From Paratinospora sagittata (taxonomy: Eukaryota > Streptophyta > Magnoliopsida > Ranunculales > Menispermaceae), in the NCBI GenBank assembly GCA_035771175.1, contig CM069596.1:14447501-14511500 (forward strand): a stretch of 64,000 nucleotides of DNA, given 5' to 3'. This document shows, piece after piece, positions 10,176 through 23,588 of the stretch. The first letter of the stretch is position 1. Each line of letters begins with the position of its first letter. A model generated the notes under the pieces. It made no database searches, was not told where the DNA came from, and was given only the letters and a program-made list of their open reading frames with translations. A program made the position numbers and the translations under genes.

Positions 10176-12070
10176 TGTTGGCCTCGATTTGTTCGAGAGG
10201 GGGGGTGAATTGAACACTTAGCAGATTTATACCTTTCTTTTAAAACAAGAATGAAATGAAAACAGGTTAAGCAAGATATGACAGAGATAACACAATAACA
10301 ATGATGAAGGCAGCTAAATAACAATGCACACAAGATTTATAGTGGTTCGGTCACGCATACATCCACTACCTAACCTCCTCAGTTAGGATTTTGTCAAAAC
10401 TCCACTAACGGATCTTCTTATGGGTGAAGATCAAATTGTTACACCTTCTCAATTTTACAAGCTTGAGAACAACCTTGACAGTTTCTCAACTTCACAGACA
10501 ACCTTGACAGTTTCCAACTTCACAGGCTTGAGAACAACCTTGACAGATTGAGCAATACTTGCTCTATTCCAGTGACTAACCAGTCACCAATAACTAAAAT
10601 ACGAGATTGAGATATGATTCCCTTTACTCAGAATCAAAGGGATACTTACAAAGCTTTTGGATTGAACTTTCTGTTACCACATATTCAACAAAGTATATAT
10701 GATGAAGTGCAGTTGAAATGAAAGGTTCGAAAAACTTCTTTCTTCTTCAATGGATTTTGAAAAGATATTGAATGAAGATCGACAAATCTAGAAGATTTCA
10801 AGTATTTCAAAGTATCAAGAGTTTATGCAACAAATAGAAGTATAACTTTCAAGAGTATTTGCACAAGTGAAAACTGTTAAAGATTTTGAAAACAATAGAG
10901 TTTTCTCATTTTTGTTATATATATTTAACTGCTCTAAAGCAAAATATATATAGAGAGATAACAATGGCGCTTGAACTTGAACTTTTTCAAGAATGATTTT
11001 GGCGCACAAAGTTAATTCAAATCAACAGATACATTATTTCTTAAAAATGATTGATTCAGTCTGTGCAATCACGACAACAATACCTGAATCTTCTGAGTAT
11101 TCATGAGAATAGAATGCTCTGATAAAGTTTTAAAACGTTCTGAAAGGTTTGAGAAGTTCTAAAAAAGTTAAACTAAAAAAATGTACAGTTGACAACTTTA
11201 TGATAGTGTTGGTTGGCGTCCTGATAGTCAATCAACGTCTTGACAAGTAAAGCCAACTTTTGTCGTTTTGTTCATTGAGGGCGCTCATGCAATGTGAGCA
11301 TCATACTGAATTATGAAGTGAGGGTGCTACTGGAATGCAAGCGCCCTGACTTACTTAAGACATTTAGAACCGTAAGGGCGCTACTAGAACGTAAGCGTCC
11401 TAATGTTAAAAAAACTCAAAATATAAGAAAACAATAAGCGCGCTGATAATCAATCACTGTCCTGATATCTTTAAAAACATTTAGAACTTAGAAAGCGATC
11501 AACGTGCTAATATTTAATCATTGTCTTGATAAGTTCATTTGGTTGAATCAATGAGGGAGCTACTGAAGACGTAAACATCCTGATAGATATGAACATTTTC
11601 AACTTAAAACCTTATCAGCGTCCTAATGTGTCATTAGCGTCCTGACTTACCAAGTACAAGAGGGTACTGTTGAGACATTAACGTTCTGATTAGTGCATTA
11701 GCGTCCTGATGGACACTTACAACAATTTTGATATTTTTCAACTTTTAAAGCTCGATTAAACAAGATTAAACAGTCAGTATTTTTGAATCAAATCAATCCT
11801 TGAAAGTTCATTATGAGTGATTGATAAAATCAACGAAAAAAACTTCGAAATCAAATCGACTAAACCATGCTATCATGCATATTTGCTGAATCATATGATA
11901 ACAAAGATTCTACAATCTAAACACAATCCAATAACACAAAGATATGTCTTCGAACGATCATGGTCTTCAGTTTGATCTTGATGGTTTTTTTACCATGCAT
12001 TATCGAGTCTTCGAGTGAATCTTCATGTAAAATTAGACGTGCAATGCATATAATTTTATCATAATCAGAA
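10176..12070 (-). mobile_element. E-family LTR, copy 3
   Basis: On the plus strand it begins TGTTGGCCTCGATTTG, then GGGGGGGTGAATTGAACAC, the conserved TTTATAGTGGTTCGG / TACATCCACTACC block (10330-10385), a minisatellite (about 10442-10556), a TATATATAG-type block near 10945, and the hairpin array (11210-11720). So it is an E LTR on the minus strand. It interrupts the Harbinger accessory ORF. Its own 5' end is not recognisable before the Tekay-type LTR at 12071, so it is truncated there. Confidence 0.65.
10442..10556 (+). repeat. Minisatellite in LTR copy 3
   Basis: Repeats of about 30-45 bp built on GAACAACCTTGACAG with TTCTCAACTTCACAG and CAAGCTTGAG words, at the same place in the LTR as the arrays in the other copies. 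Confidence 0.7.
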
Positions 12071-14303
12071 TGCAACGCCCGTACCTTAGGATGACGTTAT
12101 TTTGACCCGTAGAGTACCCGTATACGAATATGATGCTTGATGCGTGTTGATTCGAGTGCCTTTGCATGAAGTTTTGGAATGATCGGAGACCCGTTAGACG
12201 TCGAAACGTGTAAAAAACTGTGTTTTGGATCAGTGGAGCTCGCTACGTGGAGGAAGAAATTTCTATCACCGATTACATCAATAGCTTGATCTCCTAGATA
12301 CGTGGTCCGATTGAACTAAAATATTGTTAGATTATTCTTCTATGATAGATCTTCATTATGAACGGTGAAGATCTTGATTGGAGTTGTCTACTGTGAGTTA
12401 TAAAGCTCTAAACACTATTTTTTGGATTTACGGATTTTCTTGCAAAGTTTTGATCAAACGGTTGAACTTGAAATCCCACTGTTGGATTGAGCTGAAAGTT
12501 TACCGAAATGTTGGTAACTGACTCATAAAACCTTTGAACGGTTAAGATGTTAAATTGATAAGTCATTTGCATAAAATTGAGTATCTAAGTGAAAGTAATT
12601 GCAACATAAAAAAATTATTCCTTTTGTTTAAGTGTATTTTGAGTTGTGGGCCAAATTTTTCTCTAAATACAAACCAAAATTGGATTTTCTCACACTTGCT
12701 CATTTTTCCATCTTCAAGAGTGCTATAGAGTTTGGAGAAAGGGGAAAGAAGAGGAGAAGAAAAAAAGAATGGAAAAAGGAGGTTTTTGGGTGGATTCTTG
12801 CTCAAAGATCATCAAGGTAACCATTTCATTCACATTTTTCTTCCTTTCATCATTCTCTTACAAGCAGGCAACTGATTTTTTCGACCTAGGGTTCTATTGA
12901 ATCCTGTTTTTGAAAGGGTGATGGAAAATCAAAGTTGGAATTAGGTCTTGAAATTAATATATGTTGACCTAGAATGTATGAGGAGTACTATAGAGGTGAA
13001 ACCCCCAATTTCTAGCAAGAAATTGGGGGATTTCATAGACTTGACCTAAAACTAGTGTTTTGACCTAGAGTTTTCTATTCAAATTTCTAGTGATTTGTAT
13101 GAAGTTGATGAATAATTATGGATGTATGACACTCTAAATTACTGATTTTGAATAGGGGGAACCTAATTGTAGGGTAATTTTGGCTTAGGCTATGTAAATT
13201 GACATTCTCATGCAATTTGGAGATTTTCATGTAAATTGGGGATTTTGTCCAAATTAGGGCTTTTGACCTAAACCAAGTCAATCGACAAAATTGACTTGGG
13301 AATCATCTAATTGGACCTCATTTGAGTAGATTCATGGGTTTAGAATGTTTGAACCTATGTTAATTTGGTATGACTTAGTTCAATTTGTCCTTAGGTTATG
13401 TGTTGCCAAATTGGGATTTTGACTTGAACTTAGTCAATTGATGTAATTGACTTGAGGAATAGCCTAATTAACCCTTAATATGATTGAATGCTTTGTATTA
13501 TAGTGTTTGGAATCATGGGAATCAACCTATGGCATTCAATTTGGTTTAGGTGTAGTCTAATTTGATGATTATATGGTTGAATTGAGCAATATGGGTTGAC
13601 TCATGGCTATGACCATGCTAGAATCTCAAATTGACTATAGAATTAGGTTTGAACATGGTTATTAGCATACTTTAGCTGATCTTTAGTATTGTATGGACCA
13701 TGTGTTATATGTAGGGACCTTGGATGGTTTGAGTAAGCCACAGAGGCAAATTGGTGATTGAAGTACTCGAGGTGATTCGTGAATCTTCTAGTACTTTCTT
13801 GGATTGAAAATTGGATTGGCTAGACTTAGCCAATCAATTGTGAGTATTTCTTTACTTGTGTCTTCTATGTGTGGCATTCTATTATAGAAATGTTTTAAAT
13901 GCTTAATTATTATGATATGCATGATTGGATATCTCATGAAAATTATTTGATCATAGTCAGTTGGGAAAATAATTTGGGTTGAGTCTCCTAGTTGGGGTTT
14001 CCTTCGAGAGATTCCGAAAGTCTAGTGGGATCCCCGGTTGTGGATCTTGTAGAGGGTTTCAAAGGTAGGCGCAACCGTAGTTCGTCTAAACCTGAAATAG
14101 TGTTTGCATTGAATAGTAAATTGGTGACGTGCCCTTGGAATTCCTATTAGAATACGGGTAAGAGGTCATTAGGGCATGGGTCCCGCGCACTCATGTTCTT
14201 GAATCGATTCTTACCTAGGAGGTGTTTAGGTGCATGAACATGTCATAAGTGATATGCATTGTCTTGATATGACATGAGGTCTTATATTGAACATGTATCT
14301 AAC
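12071..14303 (+). mobile_element. Tekay-type Ty3 LTR (A), 3'-truncated
   Basis: Starts TGCAACGCCCGTACC and follows the solo LTR at 17641-20390 nearly throughout, for example both contain TTTTGGATCAGTGGAGCTCG, the CCCCCAATTTCTA palindrome-like stretch and GAATACGGGT. The match stops near 14300, where minus-strand gag/protease sequence begins, so the last 0.4 kb including the CA end is missing. Open frames inside are short and not conserved between the two LTRs. Confidence 0.75.
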
Positions 14304-15667
14304 TTCATTTTCATCAATCAATACATATATATCACAAATGGAAATCATACCTTCCACCAAGTTTTTATTTGCCTAAGGATCTGGCTCTGTAACAGCTCTA
14401 GCCTGCTTTCTGGTGGGCGTAGGGATAGTAGCAGTGGCAGATGAACCCGCCGGTGCCCTCGGGGCTAGCTAAAAAGGACATTGAAATACCTTGTGTCCCT
14501 TATTTCCACATCTAAAACATGTGATGGGAGGGTGAGGTGCAGATGGAGCTGCCTGAGACTCAGTACTCAACATAGGAAGCCAACCACTCCCACTACTTGC
14601 TCTTTTTTATGGCCACGGAGCTCTAACGGACGATCCCTGTGTAGGTGGTCTCATTGCAGAGGTTGGGCCTCTGCCTACAGGTGGTGGTACTGGTGCTGCT
14701 GGTATTAGAATTGGCAGAATAATAGGAGTCTCTGCCCCAACCAGGATCTCAGCTATCCTTGCTTTCTTTTGTTCTCCCTACCATTTCTTGCCGCATTTGC
14801 CCCTTTTCTTGCCTTGATATGGCATTTGTTGTTCCAACACTATCTGAATTGTCTGAGCCTGTGGTGTCGACTGTTGAGGTCTATTAGTCGCCTCAACCGC
14901 TTCATAATCAAGTGCTTGTCTGACCGCCTGATCATATGTTTGCACACTCGCAAGAGCCAAACCCTCCTTGATTGGATTATTAAAACCATCCCTGATCCTC
15001 TTCATTCTCATAACATTGATCTGTACCATCTCCGGGGCGAGTAATGCCAACTGATTGAATTCATGCTCATATTCTCTCACTAACATTGCCCCCTGTTGTA
15101 GTTCTATAAACTGTTTATGCCTTTTATCAACCTCAGACGGGGGATAATAAGTCTTATAAAACACTTCTTTAAATTTATCGCATGTATCAATGGGCTTTTG
15201 AGCTCGACCCGTAGTCTGCCACCAATTTTCAGCCTTACTCAAAAATTTAAACCGAGCAAGTTTTATTTTATCTTTATCGAGTACATGCATATTTTCAAAA
15301 ATGGCTTCAATACGGAGAAGCTAATCCTCAACAATCTCCAATGTCAGACTACCATCAAAACTAGGCGGTTCACGCCTCTAAAGGCTCGCATTACTTTTTC
15401 ATGTCTCCGGGCCCTTTCTAAGTCCTCATATAATTCTTGAGTATCAGGTATGGCTACTGTTCGCTCAGTGGATGCATCGACATTACTGGCGCCAACATCT
15501 GGTACTGCTGGAGTTGTAGACCTCTGCATGGCTTCCTGCATCTTAGCCATTGCTTTCAATAACTGAGCATTCTATTACTGTTGGGCAACAACCATTTCTT
15601 CTAACTTCTTAATCCTCTCTTCCTGAGGATTCATGATTGGGCTGACACTTCTCTTCAGATCTGTCAT
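14304..15667 (-). pseudogene. Tekay-type Ty3 gag with start of protease, broken
   Basis: On the minus strand a likely start at 15667 gives MTDLKRSVSPIMNPQEER and a coiled segment, then two adjacent stops near 15575. Later segments match plant Ty3 gag: ERARRHEKVMRAF, FLSKAENWWQ, FKEVFYKTYYPPSEVDKR and [18 protein letters not shown] (15290-14778). An intact CCHC zinc knuckle, C-X2-C-X4-H-X4-C, lies at about 14476-14525. The frame then has AVTEPDP and [14 protein letters not shown], the start of the aspartic protease, and breaks off right at the catalytic Asp near 14320. It is homologous to the gag of the element at 29430-39134. Gag would form the virus-like particle, but stops and the missing pol make it inactive. 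Confidence 0.85.
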
Positions 15668-15808
15668 TCACACACAGAGAGAAGAGTACCAGTAAGACAA
15701 TAAAATCATTCATATATAGAGTAGCCTAACTATCCATACATATACCCATATAAACAATCATAACATAATAAGACTTTTAATGTTTCATGCTTTTAAACCT
15801 AACCTCAC

Positions 15809-15822
15809 TCTGATACCAATGT
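15809..15822 (-). other. Primer-binding site (initiator Met tRNA type)
   Basis: On the minus strand, directly after the LTR end CGTCGTGACA, reads ACATTGGTATCAGAG, complementary to the 3' end of initiator tRNA-Met as in the other Tekay-type element here. Confidence 0.85.
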
Positions 15823-18800
15823 TGTCACGACGCCCCTTACGTAAGGTGACGTCATGACTGGCATAATGTATTATACACTGTACATACCATGTATATAATG
15901 TATAATACACTGTCAGCCTCATCGCTAATACACAACTTTCAAAAAATTTCGACAGCATGTCCTTATAAAATGGACATCTCACAAATTTTCCTGATAAACC
16001 CTCATTCACATCACAATATCAACTTATTCATGTCTACAATACCATTATCAACATATTCACATGACATTATCATTCCATTCTTATCTCTAATATGCACATT
16101 ATTATAATGATATTAACATCTAAAGTTTTCTCCTAAATTACAAAATCATACATCATGTTATCACTCCTCTCATCTAGTGATAATATCATATAACATGATA
16201 ATTATACATATCAAAAGATAGTATGAACAAAACCCTCTCAACCATATACATACAACAAGACATGCATAAGCAATGAAGAGTAAACTACTCTTCCTTCGCT
16301 TTGCCTTTTCCTTTAGCGTCTCTACCTGAAATGTTGGAGAGGAATTGGGTGAGTTACATCAAACTCAGTGAATATTTTTCATTTTATGATATTCATATGC
16401 ATTTAATAAACGTGATGATAAAGTCAGAATCAAAACACATTTAAAGGATCAAGTTCAAAAGTAACAATACATATATGCACACAAAGAGCTTGAAGCTTCA
16501 TGCAATGCTTTTCAAAACACATATTTCTTTGCCCATATGAAAGTTTTATCATCTCCCTGCTTCCAAGTATAGAGCGGGACTCACCCCTCGTTCGGCCCAA
16601 ACAAGGGTAGCCTAACTGTCCTCTCATACTCAATTTCATTCTTATCAATTCTAAGACAACCACTAAGCCCATGAGATATTCATGGTATTACTCATGTAGA
16701 ACTTATTCCTGGAATGACTCATGGTCTAACCGGCTATTGCAAGTTGGACATGCTTCATTTTTGAAATATAGTTTCATGAATTCAAACAATGCAATTATAT
16801 ACCATGCCAATCACACATGCTTATCATCAAAAACAGTTCATAACTACAATGTCATACAACATAACCAAGAAGAAGAAGAATACTCACAGTGATTAAATAA
16901 TACTCTTAAGTCAATGTACACTATAATTTCTAGCACAATTGTTCACTTGCAACCATTATACAAATCACCAATGTTCAATCTTTAATAACATTCTCTACAA
17001 ATTCTCCATGAAAACCATCTCAATTATACAATTCCAAATTACTCATAATCATAATCATCTAACAAAACCCTTTTAGCCTAAACAAAACCTCCATTAATGG
17101 GATGGTTCATTTCACCATTAAATTACCTCCATTAAACCCAATTTCAAACCCAAATTACATACACAATAACAAGGGAACACTTACCAATCATTTGAATATC
17201 AAAATTACCCAAATCCAGCACCAAACCCTTATTTCAAATCTTCCAAACCAACCATCAAAATCCTACAAAAATCCAGTATGTTGAATAACTCAAACAAGGG
17301 GAATTCAAAACTGAAAATTTTAGCTCAAAAGATCAAGTAATTACCTTTGATTTGATCTTCCAAACCCATTTTCTTCCCTTCCTTTTCGTTCCTCAACTCT
17401 CCTTATCTTCCAGCAACTCAAATTTGCTGGAATGATCAAGAAATTTCACTTAAAAACATGCACACCACCTCACCATCCATTTTAAAAAAACTGTCAGATA
17501 GCGAGGAACGCTTCTCAAGGTAAGGAGCGCACTTCTCCTTGCCCAGAAAATAGAATTTTCACCCAAAACCCTTGAGGAGCGCACTGATCCCCATTGAGAG
17601 CACACTTCTTTAATATTTTCTTGAAATACTGTTCTCGAGTTGTAACACTCGTACTTTAGGATGGCATCATTTTGATCCGTAGAGTACCCGTATACGTATG
17701 CGTATACGTATTTGATGCTCGACGCATGTTGGTTCGAGTGTATTTGCATGATCTTATATTTTTTAATGTGTGCGTATAGTCTCAGAATGATCGGAGACCC
17801 GTTCGGCATCGAAACATGTCGAAAACAGTGTTTTGGATCAGTGGAGCTCGATCTATGGAGGAAGAAATTTTTGTCACCGATTACATCAATCTCTTGATCT
17901 CCTATATCCGTTGTCCAATTTAGCTGAAATCTTGTAAGATTATTCTCCTCTGATAGGTCTTCATTATGAACGGTGAAGATCTTGATCAGAGTTGTCTACT
18001 GTGAGGTATAAGACTCCAAACAATATTTCTCGGATTTGGGGATTTTCTTGCTCTGTTTTGATCAAAAGGTAGGATCTCGCAATGCCACCGTTGGATTGAG
18101 CTGAAACTTTACCAGAATGTTGGTAACTGACGCATAAAATTGTGGAACGGCTAAGATGTTAAATTAGTGATTATTGTCCAAAATAATAATTATCTAAGTG
18201 AAAGTAATTGTAGTAGGAAAACTGTTCTTTTTATTTAAATGTATTTTTTATGTGTGCCCAAAATTTTTCTATAAAAGCAACCAACTCGTATTTTTTAGCT
18301 CACTTGCTCATTTTCACTTAGAAAAGATTTTAAGGAGATTGGAGTGGAGAAAAAGAAGGGGAAAGGAGAAAAGGGAGAGAAGTTAGGATTTTTTGGTGAT
18401 TTTTGCCTAAAAACCACCCAAGGTAATCAAATCTCCCTCATTCTTTCTCATTTTTCTTCCTTCTATCACTTTCCTTCATGCATGCAAAGTGATTTTCGGC
18501 CTAGGGTTTCTATGAATATCAGGTTTTAAGGGTCCTTGACCTAAGGTTTGCTTGTTTAGGCCATTTTATGCACGTTTTTTTATGCTAATGACCTTCCCTA
18601 ACCTCAATCAACACCTGATGAGTGTTTTTCATCCATAAATCCCGAAATTTAAGGAGGGTGGTGGAAAACCAATGTTGGGCTTAGTCTTAGAATTGAGATA
18701 TGTTAATCTAGAGTGTGTTGAGAGTCTATAAATGGTAAAACCCCCAATTTCTAACAAGAAATTGGTGGGGTTTCATGGATTTGACCTAAACTAAGATTTT

Positions 18801-20659
18801 GACCTAGGGTTTCCTATTTCAAATTGCATGTGATTTGTATGGAATGCATGGGTAAATGTGGTGGTATGGCACTCTAATTTACTGATTTTGATTAATGGAA
18901 ACCCTATTGTAGAGTAATTTTGGCCTAGGCCATGTAATTTGGCAATTTCCGTGTGATTTGGTGATTTTCATGTAATTTGGGGATTTTGCCCAAATTGGAG
19001 ATTTTGACTTGGACTTAGTCAATTGATGAAATTGACTTGATAGTTAGTCAAATTGACCCTTAATATAATTAAATGTCATGTATTATAGTGTTTGGATCAA
19101 GGGGGATCAACCTATTGCATTCAATTTGGGTTATGTATAGTTTAAGTTGGTATTAAATGATTGAATTAGGTAATATGAAAATTGACTCATGGGTATAATC
19201 ATTTTAGGAACTTAATTGGCTATGAAATTGGGTTTAAGCATGGTTGTTTAGCACATTTATGGACTGATTTTCAGTAATGTGTATAAACCATGTTTTATGT
19301 AGGGATTTGAATTGATTTGAGTAACCCAAGTAGGCCAATTGGGGATTTGAAGTGCTTGAGGTGATTGTGGTCATCATAGTGCTTTATTGGATCGAATTGG
19401 ATTGGCTAGGTCTAGCCAATCAAGAGTGAGTGTTTCTTTACTTGTTGTCTTCTATATGTAGCATTGTAGTATAGAATGATTTTAAATGCTTACCTAATAT
19501 AGTATGCATGATTTAAATGTTCCATGAAATGTATTTGAGCAAAGTCTAATAGGGTTGCAATTGGGTTGAGTCTCTTAGCTGGGATTTTCTTCGGGGAATC
19601 TCGTGAGTCTAGTGATGATCCCTAATTGTGGACTTGGTAGAGGACTTTTACGGGTTGTGTATGTTAGGATTCTCCTAGGCATAATATTTGTCTTGGTGGG
19701 CGAACCCTATGGTTCATACAATCCTAGAAATTCTTATAGAATACGGGTTAGAGGTCGATTAGGAGATGTGTGTCGCGCACTCAGGCCCTTGTATTGATTC
19801 TTATCTAGGAGGTGTTTAGGATTGCATGAGCATGTCATAAATGATATGCATTGTCTTGATATGACATGATGCATTATATTGAGCATGTATGTAACCTTGA
19901 TTATATCCATGATATTTAAACTGCTTTAATGATCTTGAATTGTTTTACTTAAATGCATATATATGTTGCCACTTGTAGAGAACATTTACTGAGCTTGTTG
20001 TAGCTCACCCCTCACCCTTATCCTTTCAGGTTCAGATAGGAAGGGGAAAGGAAATGCTTAGCTGTGAGGCATTTCCCGACATTTTGTGACGTAGGTGTTA
20101 GTACTTTTTTGCATTTATTTTGATAAATTGTACTATGTATCACCCAATACTTATACTTAACACTTAGATGGATTGTAATCATGGTTAAGTATTTTTTTAT
20201 AGTTTTGAACACATTGGTTGTCATTTGTGTATGTTTTTACATTAATGATTTAATTATGTCCATATGTCTTGATATTAGTTTGGGGATTATGGTTTGTTAT
20301 TAGAAGGTTGACAGGATGCCGGGTGTATTAAGGGAGGATATACCCAAGGTTCCGTGTCGGTCATTACGTCATAGATAGTAGGTCGTGACACGGGTTTTCA
20401 CCATACGAGCGCGCTTCTCCCTCAGGAGCGCGCTCCTCAATGTTTCAACTTGAAAAATTTATTCTACGTGTCATTCCACTTATTCCAATTATGGTCCTAA
20501 GGTACTATTGACTTATCATTCACACAATTATGTTATTTTAAGTCAAATACACACAAGTGCACTAGTCTAAGACTAATTAATACGTATACACATATAAATA
20601 CAATTGACAATACGTATAAGTCAACAACTTTATTTGACTCAAATGTACGGGGTGTTACA
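15823..20659 (-). mobile_element. 5' LTR of the minus-strand Tekay-type element (C), split by a solo LTR
   Basis: Minus-strand ends are TGTAACACCCCGTACATTTG at 20659 and GGGGCGTCGTGACA at 15823, followed by the primer site and gag. It is split by the solo LTR 17641-20390, so its own length is about 2.08 kb. Ends and the conserved block at 16324-16372 place it with 3220-5207 and 24996-28447. The matching 3' LTR is absent because the element is cut off near 14304. Confidence 0.85.
17641..20390 (+). mobile_element. Solo Tekay-type LTR (B) nested in LTR C
   Basis: Starts TGTAACACTCGTACTTTAGG and ends GATAGTAGGTCGTGACA. Flanked by CGAGT (17636-17640) and CGGGT (20391-20395), a 5-bp target duplication with one transition. 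The interrupted LTR C resumes on both sides. Close relative of LTR A at 12071. It contains the conserved TTTACTGAGCTTGTTG...CTTTCAGG block at 19984-20030. Confidence 0.88.
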
Positions 20660-20974
20660 ATAATAGTCACGATATTTTAAAATTGCAGAAGCCGAAGTGG
20701 ATAAGCTGGTCCTGGATAGCTTCTCCAAATTGAGAAAAATTTGTGATTTTAAGCAATTAGCGATTCTCCCAAACGACTCAAAATATCTAATTTTGCAAAA
20801 AAAATACAGTTAAGAATTTGTTGTATCGCAGTACCAAACATGGCCTATATTTTTTCATCTTCATACTTATTTTTATCGTCCACCATCATTTCCCTTTGTC
20901 TTCTATTCGATTTCACACCCGTTTCAACCAAAACCCTCAAGTTTAAACTTTTCGCATTCTAATTGTTTGATAAA
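20660..20974. other. Non-coding stretch before the envelope-like ORF
   Basis: About 300 bp between the end of LTR C and the first Met of the next ORF. A CAG-type acceptor-like site lies near 20690. No motif could be assigned. Confidence 0.5.
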
Positions 20975-22705
20975 ATGTCTCCTAGAACCAAAAAGGTTAC
21001 TAGACCCGATAGGAAGCGCCTAGAGGTAGGCGAACCTTCTGAGCCCTCTCCTCGACCCACGAGGCGGACCAGGACCACTCCCACGACCTCTCCACCACCT
21101 CTACTATCACTACCAAAGTCACCATTCGATGACCCTACTTCTCGGCACCACCAGCATCTCCATCATTTCGTCCACCCACGTTAGAGCCCATTACTTGACC
21201 TTTCCTCACTCGACCTATTTCTTCGAATGTCCACGTTGATTTCGATCATTTCTATCGGATCGACATTCCCATTCTCCCACGACTTCATGAGCTTGGGTGG
21301 GATCTATTCCTCACGTTCGGGGATAAGATCTATCCCGAGTTAATCCGTGTTTTCTACTCCAGCCTTGCCCTAGTTTCATCCGATGATCGTTTCCATTACC
21401 GGACGACCATCTTTGGCACATGCATTTATGTATCTCCTGCCATTTTGGATGTGATATTTGCGTTTACCCATGATCACCCTATTTTAGAGTACATAGGTGA
21501 TATGATCACAGTTTTTTGTCACGAGCGTCTACCGGCTATAGAGTTCGTGTCCAGAGAAAGACAGGCACTGGGTACTAAAGATGTATCTTCCACTATCTTT
21601 TCCTTAGAGCTAAAGGTGTATCATAATATCATCACCAAAGTCCTTCTTCCTCGACTCAATTCCAAATCGATTATGAAACCAATCGATACTTTTGTTTTTT
21701 GGTGCATCCATTCATCATGTCTCACATGTTGAAGACGTGAAATACTTCTCTTGTTGTTTCATATGGTGCCTTGGTCACCAAACTTTGTACTAGTGTTTGG
21801 ATTGACTTATCAGTGTTCACTTATGTGGTTGAGCCGACCCAGAAGAACATCATTGTCGAGTCCACATTACACTGCATGGGATACCGTTGGGTACTACACA
21901 TACGACAGTGAATTCACTCTTCTTGCCGAGCTCATGACGAGGGTACAACATATGTGCACCCTGATCCTCGTGAGTAGCCTGACGAGGATGTTGAGAGAGT
22001 TGGAGGTGCTCCACCACAGAGACCTTAGCGTCAGCCTGCACCAGTTCCAACTCCTATTCCGCAAAACCCTTACCTTACACCCACTCTAGTTCATGATTTT
22101 TAGCTTTCTCTTGTACTAGCACCCAAGCCACCAACAATAGCACGATCTTCAGGAACTCCGATGTCTCTTGAGTCCTTCTTTCAGCTCCTCCGGGAAATGA
22201 AAGAGTCTGTGGAGAAGAAGATGGACGACATGGATACATTATATGATCGTAGGGGCAGTCGCTCATTGAGATTAGGGGGATAGTCCAGACACTTGCCGAC
22301 AAAAATAAGGATTATGCCTTTGGACCAGAGGACTTCTTTCCCAGTGATGATCAGGCTGGTCCATCCTCTCTGAAATTTTGACAGCCTGCATCACCAGCTC
22401 ATCGTGATGTGATTCCAGATGTCGATCCTTCTGCGCCTTCACTGGCTATTGTTCATGTTGAGCCATCTGGCACTCCTCAAGCTCTTCTTCTATCTCCTGG
22501 CAGTGACCTTGCTACTTATGTAGGCGGTTCGACTCATTTGATTCCTTTAGGGAGCTCCTCTCCACTTCTCCAATCACCTGCCTCATCAGCCGCAAAGGTT
22601 ATCATTTCAGACCTCGAAGCTACAGCGACACCATCACCTCATGATGTTCGTCTCTCCAGACTTCGGTCCAGTTCACAGTTGCCATCCACTCCACCATCAT
22701 TATAG
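20975..22705 (+). pseudogene. Envelope-like / putative plant transposon protein ORF, broken
   Basis: Begins MSPRTKKVTRPDRKR with a Pro/Ser/Thr-rich head, stops at 21181, then continues in shifted frames: FYSSLALVSSDDRFHYRTT and YVSPAILDVIFAFTHDHPI (21350-21490), YHNIITKVLLPRLNSKS with FWCIHSSCLTC (21620-21730), and a downstream Pro/Ser-rich part to about 22705. These blocks resemble the poorly characterised 'putative plant transposon protein' domain found in the extra 3' ORF of SIRE-type Copia elements, sometimes called envelope-like. A polypurine-rich tail and then LTR E' at 23129 follow, which fits such a 3' ORF. At least three disruptions make it a relic. Function is unknown, and the family assignment is from memory of motifs. 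Confidence 0.5.
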
Positions 22706-23128
22706 CCTGCCCCTCTTTCTGATGTTTCAAAAGGGGGAGAAATTAAAGTAATAGGTGGAGAGAGATAAGATTGATAGAGATTAGATATTAGATTGGGAGA
22801 TAGAGAGCATACACTCAGGGGGAGCATTTTGTGTATTCTTGTGTATACATCATACACGTATAGGTTTTTGTTCTTTTTTATATACATGTATATCCTTTTG
22901 TCATTTCTCCATGATCATGACTTAGTATCATTTTTATGATATATATATGATATGTCATTTCTCATTGATCATGATTTGTCATTTGATATGTTGTTTCATG
23001 ATCTTTTCTATATTGCGGTTGCATTTAATGATTGATATTCATTTGGCATATTCATCTAGTTTATCATGCTTAGTACTGCTTCAATCAGATCAATAGTGAG
23101 TTTGTTTGACATCATAAAAAAATGAGAT
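22706..23128 (+). other. 3' untranslated region and polypurine tract before LTR E'
   Basis: Contains two purine-rich words (AAAAGGGGGAGAAATTAAAG near 22731 and CTCAGGGGGAGCA near 22816), a T-rich stretch with repeated ATTTCTC.TTGATCATGA, and finally CATCATAAAAAAATGAGAT directly before TGTTGGCA at 23129. In SIRE-like elements the last position is normally a G-rich polypurine tract (AAAAAGGGGGAGATT); here it looks G-to-A mutated. This supports reading 20975-43400 as the 3' end of one Copia element. Confidence 0.5.
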
Positions 23129-23588
23129 TGTTGGCATAATCCCCCTCACCCTTGCATGTTTTGATGATTGCAACAACACTCCAATGATTATTAATCACTT
23201 TAACTAAGTTGTTTCAGTGCCAAAATGATCAAATTATAAAAGTCAACTAAAAAGTCAAAGTGAATCAAAACACAAAGAGCATGTTGTAAAATCTTTTGTA
23301 CTTGCTTAGTTTCCTATTGGGCTGTAGAATATTTTCTATTTGTCTTAGCCAAAGTATTGCATATGTTTTTCAAATCATGATTGCTTTGAAAAGTCAATTA
23401 TTTTCCATGAAAGTCTAATTTTTTCATGTTGATCAAAATGTTTTCAACTTATGGTTTAAACCTCAAAAGTATTTCAATTCTATTGATTTTAAGTTCATTC
23501 AAATGTGTTTAATGTTGGTTTATCATGATAACATGTTTTGAACTTGAATTTCTAAGAAAAAGTTAAGTTTTTGTTTACTAGACAGGCA

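Noticed and set aside
12072..12076. GCAAC as target duplication partner of 10171-10175 for E copy 3
   Set aside because: The adjacent sequence is not an E LTR start, and GCAAC is the second to sixth base of LTR A; coincidence is more likely.
18198..18529. Small plus-strand ORFs with Lys-rich peptides
   Set aside because: They fall in solo LTR B, and the corresponding frame in LTR A is not kept.
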